From an uncultured Lachnospiraceae bacterium (GTDB lineage: Bacteria > Bacillota > Clostridia > Lachnospirales > Lachnospiraceae), in NCBI GenBank assembly GCA_910586405.1, contig CAJUII010000131.1, positions 1 to 6,084 on the forward strand: a DNA stretch of 6,084 nucleotides, read 5' to 3'. The notes below the pieces were generated by a model. The model worked only from the letters and a program-made list of their open reading frames with translations, was not told the DNA's origin and searched no databases. Both the position numbers and the translations under genes were made by a program. Below are positions 5,937 to 6,084 of this stretch, in pieces; within the stretch, counting starts at the first letter, position 1; every line of letters starts with the position of its first letter.

Positions 5937-6084
5937 AGGTCACAAAAGCAGGTCGAAGGGAATCCGTGAGAAAAAGAGCATGTACCTATTCTGAATGGAG
6001 CGGTTGTACAAGCAAATGAAAGGGAGTCTGTGAGAAAAAGAGCATATACCTATTCTGAATGGAGCGGTCGTAAAGGCAAGTCAA
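5937..6084. repeat. 64-bp tandem repeat array, continuing past the window
   Basis: Unit 1 is 5937-6000, unit 2 is 6001-6064 and a partial unit 3 is 6065-6084. Units 1 and 2 match at 52 of 64 positions by hand alignment with no gap. The right half is nearly invariant: 34 of 35 positions from GTGAG to TGAATGGAG, with the only change in GCATGTACC versus GCATATACC. The left half drifts more. The 20 bp of unit 3 match unit 2 at 15 positions. A decayed unit 0 seems to end at 5936 (CCCCATTCTGGATAGAG, 5920-5936) and reaches back to the truA stop. A 64-bp period is not a multiple of three, so it is not a coding repeat. Each unit holds a small dyad around ATTCTGAAT. The 175 bp after truA contain no gene and no recognisable terminator. 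Confidence 0.9.

Noticed and set aside
5937..6084. CRISPR array
   Set aside because: The period and the conserved block (about 39 bp) with 25-bp variable parts look superficially similar. But the variable parts align with each other (shared AGCA, AAGGGA, TC positions), so they are diverged copies and not unrelated spacers. No cas gene is present.

Overview
The window is a ribosomal-protein/RNA-polymerase neighbourhood from a low-to-mid GC Firmicute. The best fit is an anaerobic clostridium of the Lachnospiraceae type. The reasons are the gene order rpoA-rplQ-(J-domain gene)-ecfA1-ecfA2-ecfT-truA, the Firmicute-type RpoA sequence, an unusually long L17, and strong purine-rich ribosome binding sites. 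This placement is inference from protein character and gene order; no database search was possible. All genes are on the + strand.

Region by region: 1-836 is the 3' part of rpoA (RNA polymerase alpha), cut by the window edge. 837-1019 is a 183-bp spacer with possible RNA hairpins and no convincing gene. 1020-1562 is rplQ (ribosomal protein L17), followed by a clear intrinsic terminator at 1591-1616 that closes the ribosomal operon. 1617-1770 holds an imperfect palindromic element at 1638-1704. 1771-2484 encodes an orphan J-domain protein. 2514-5092 encodes the shared energizing module of an ECF vitamin/metal importer (two ATPases and the transmembrane T protein). 5169-5909 is truA (tRNA pseudouridine synthase A). 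From the end of truA to the window edge runs a 64-bp tandem repeat array that continues out of view.

How the genes work together: rpoA and rplQ are the tail of the conserved ribosomal-protein/alpha operon. The second group (J-domain gene, ecfA1, ecfA2, ecfT, truA) has short gaps of 29, 34, 10 and 76 bp with no terminator seen between genes, so it is probably one transcript. EcfA1, EcfA2 and EcfT form an energy unit that pairs with substrate-binding S proteins encoded elsewhere; none is encoded here. TruA modifies the tRNA anticodon arm.

Most genes are ordinary housekeeping genes. The least explained material is non-coding: the 64-bp array after truA, and a palindromic element before the J-domain gene that shares a 10-bp core with it. 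Together they suggest a dispersed repeat family in this genome. I did not find a convincing new enzymatic or defence system.
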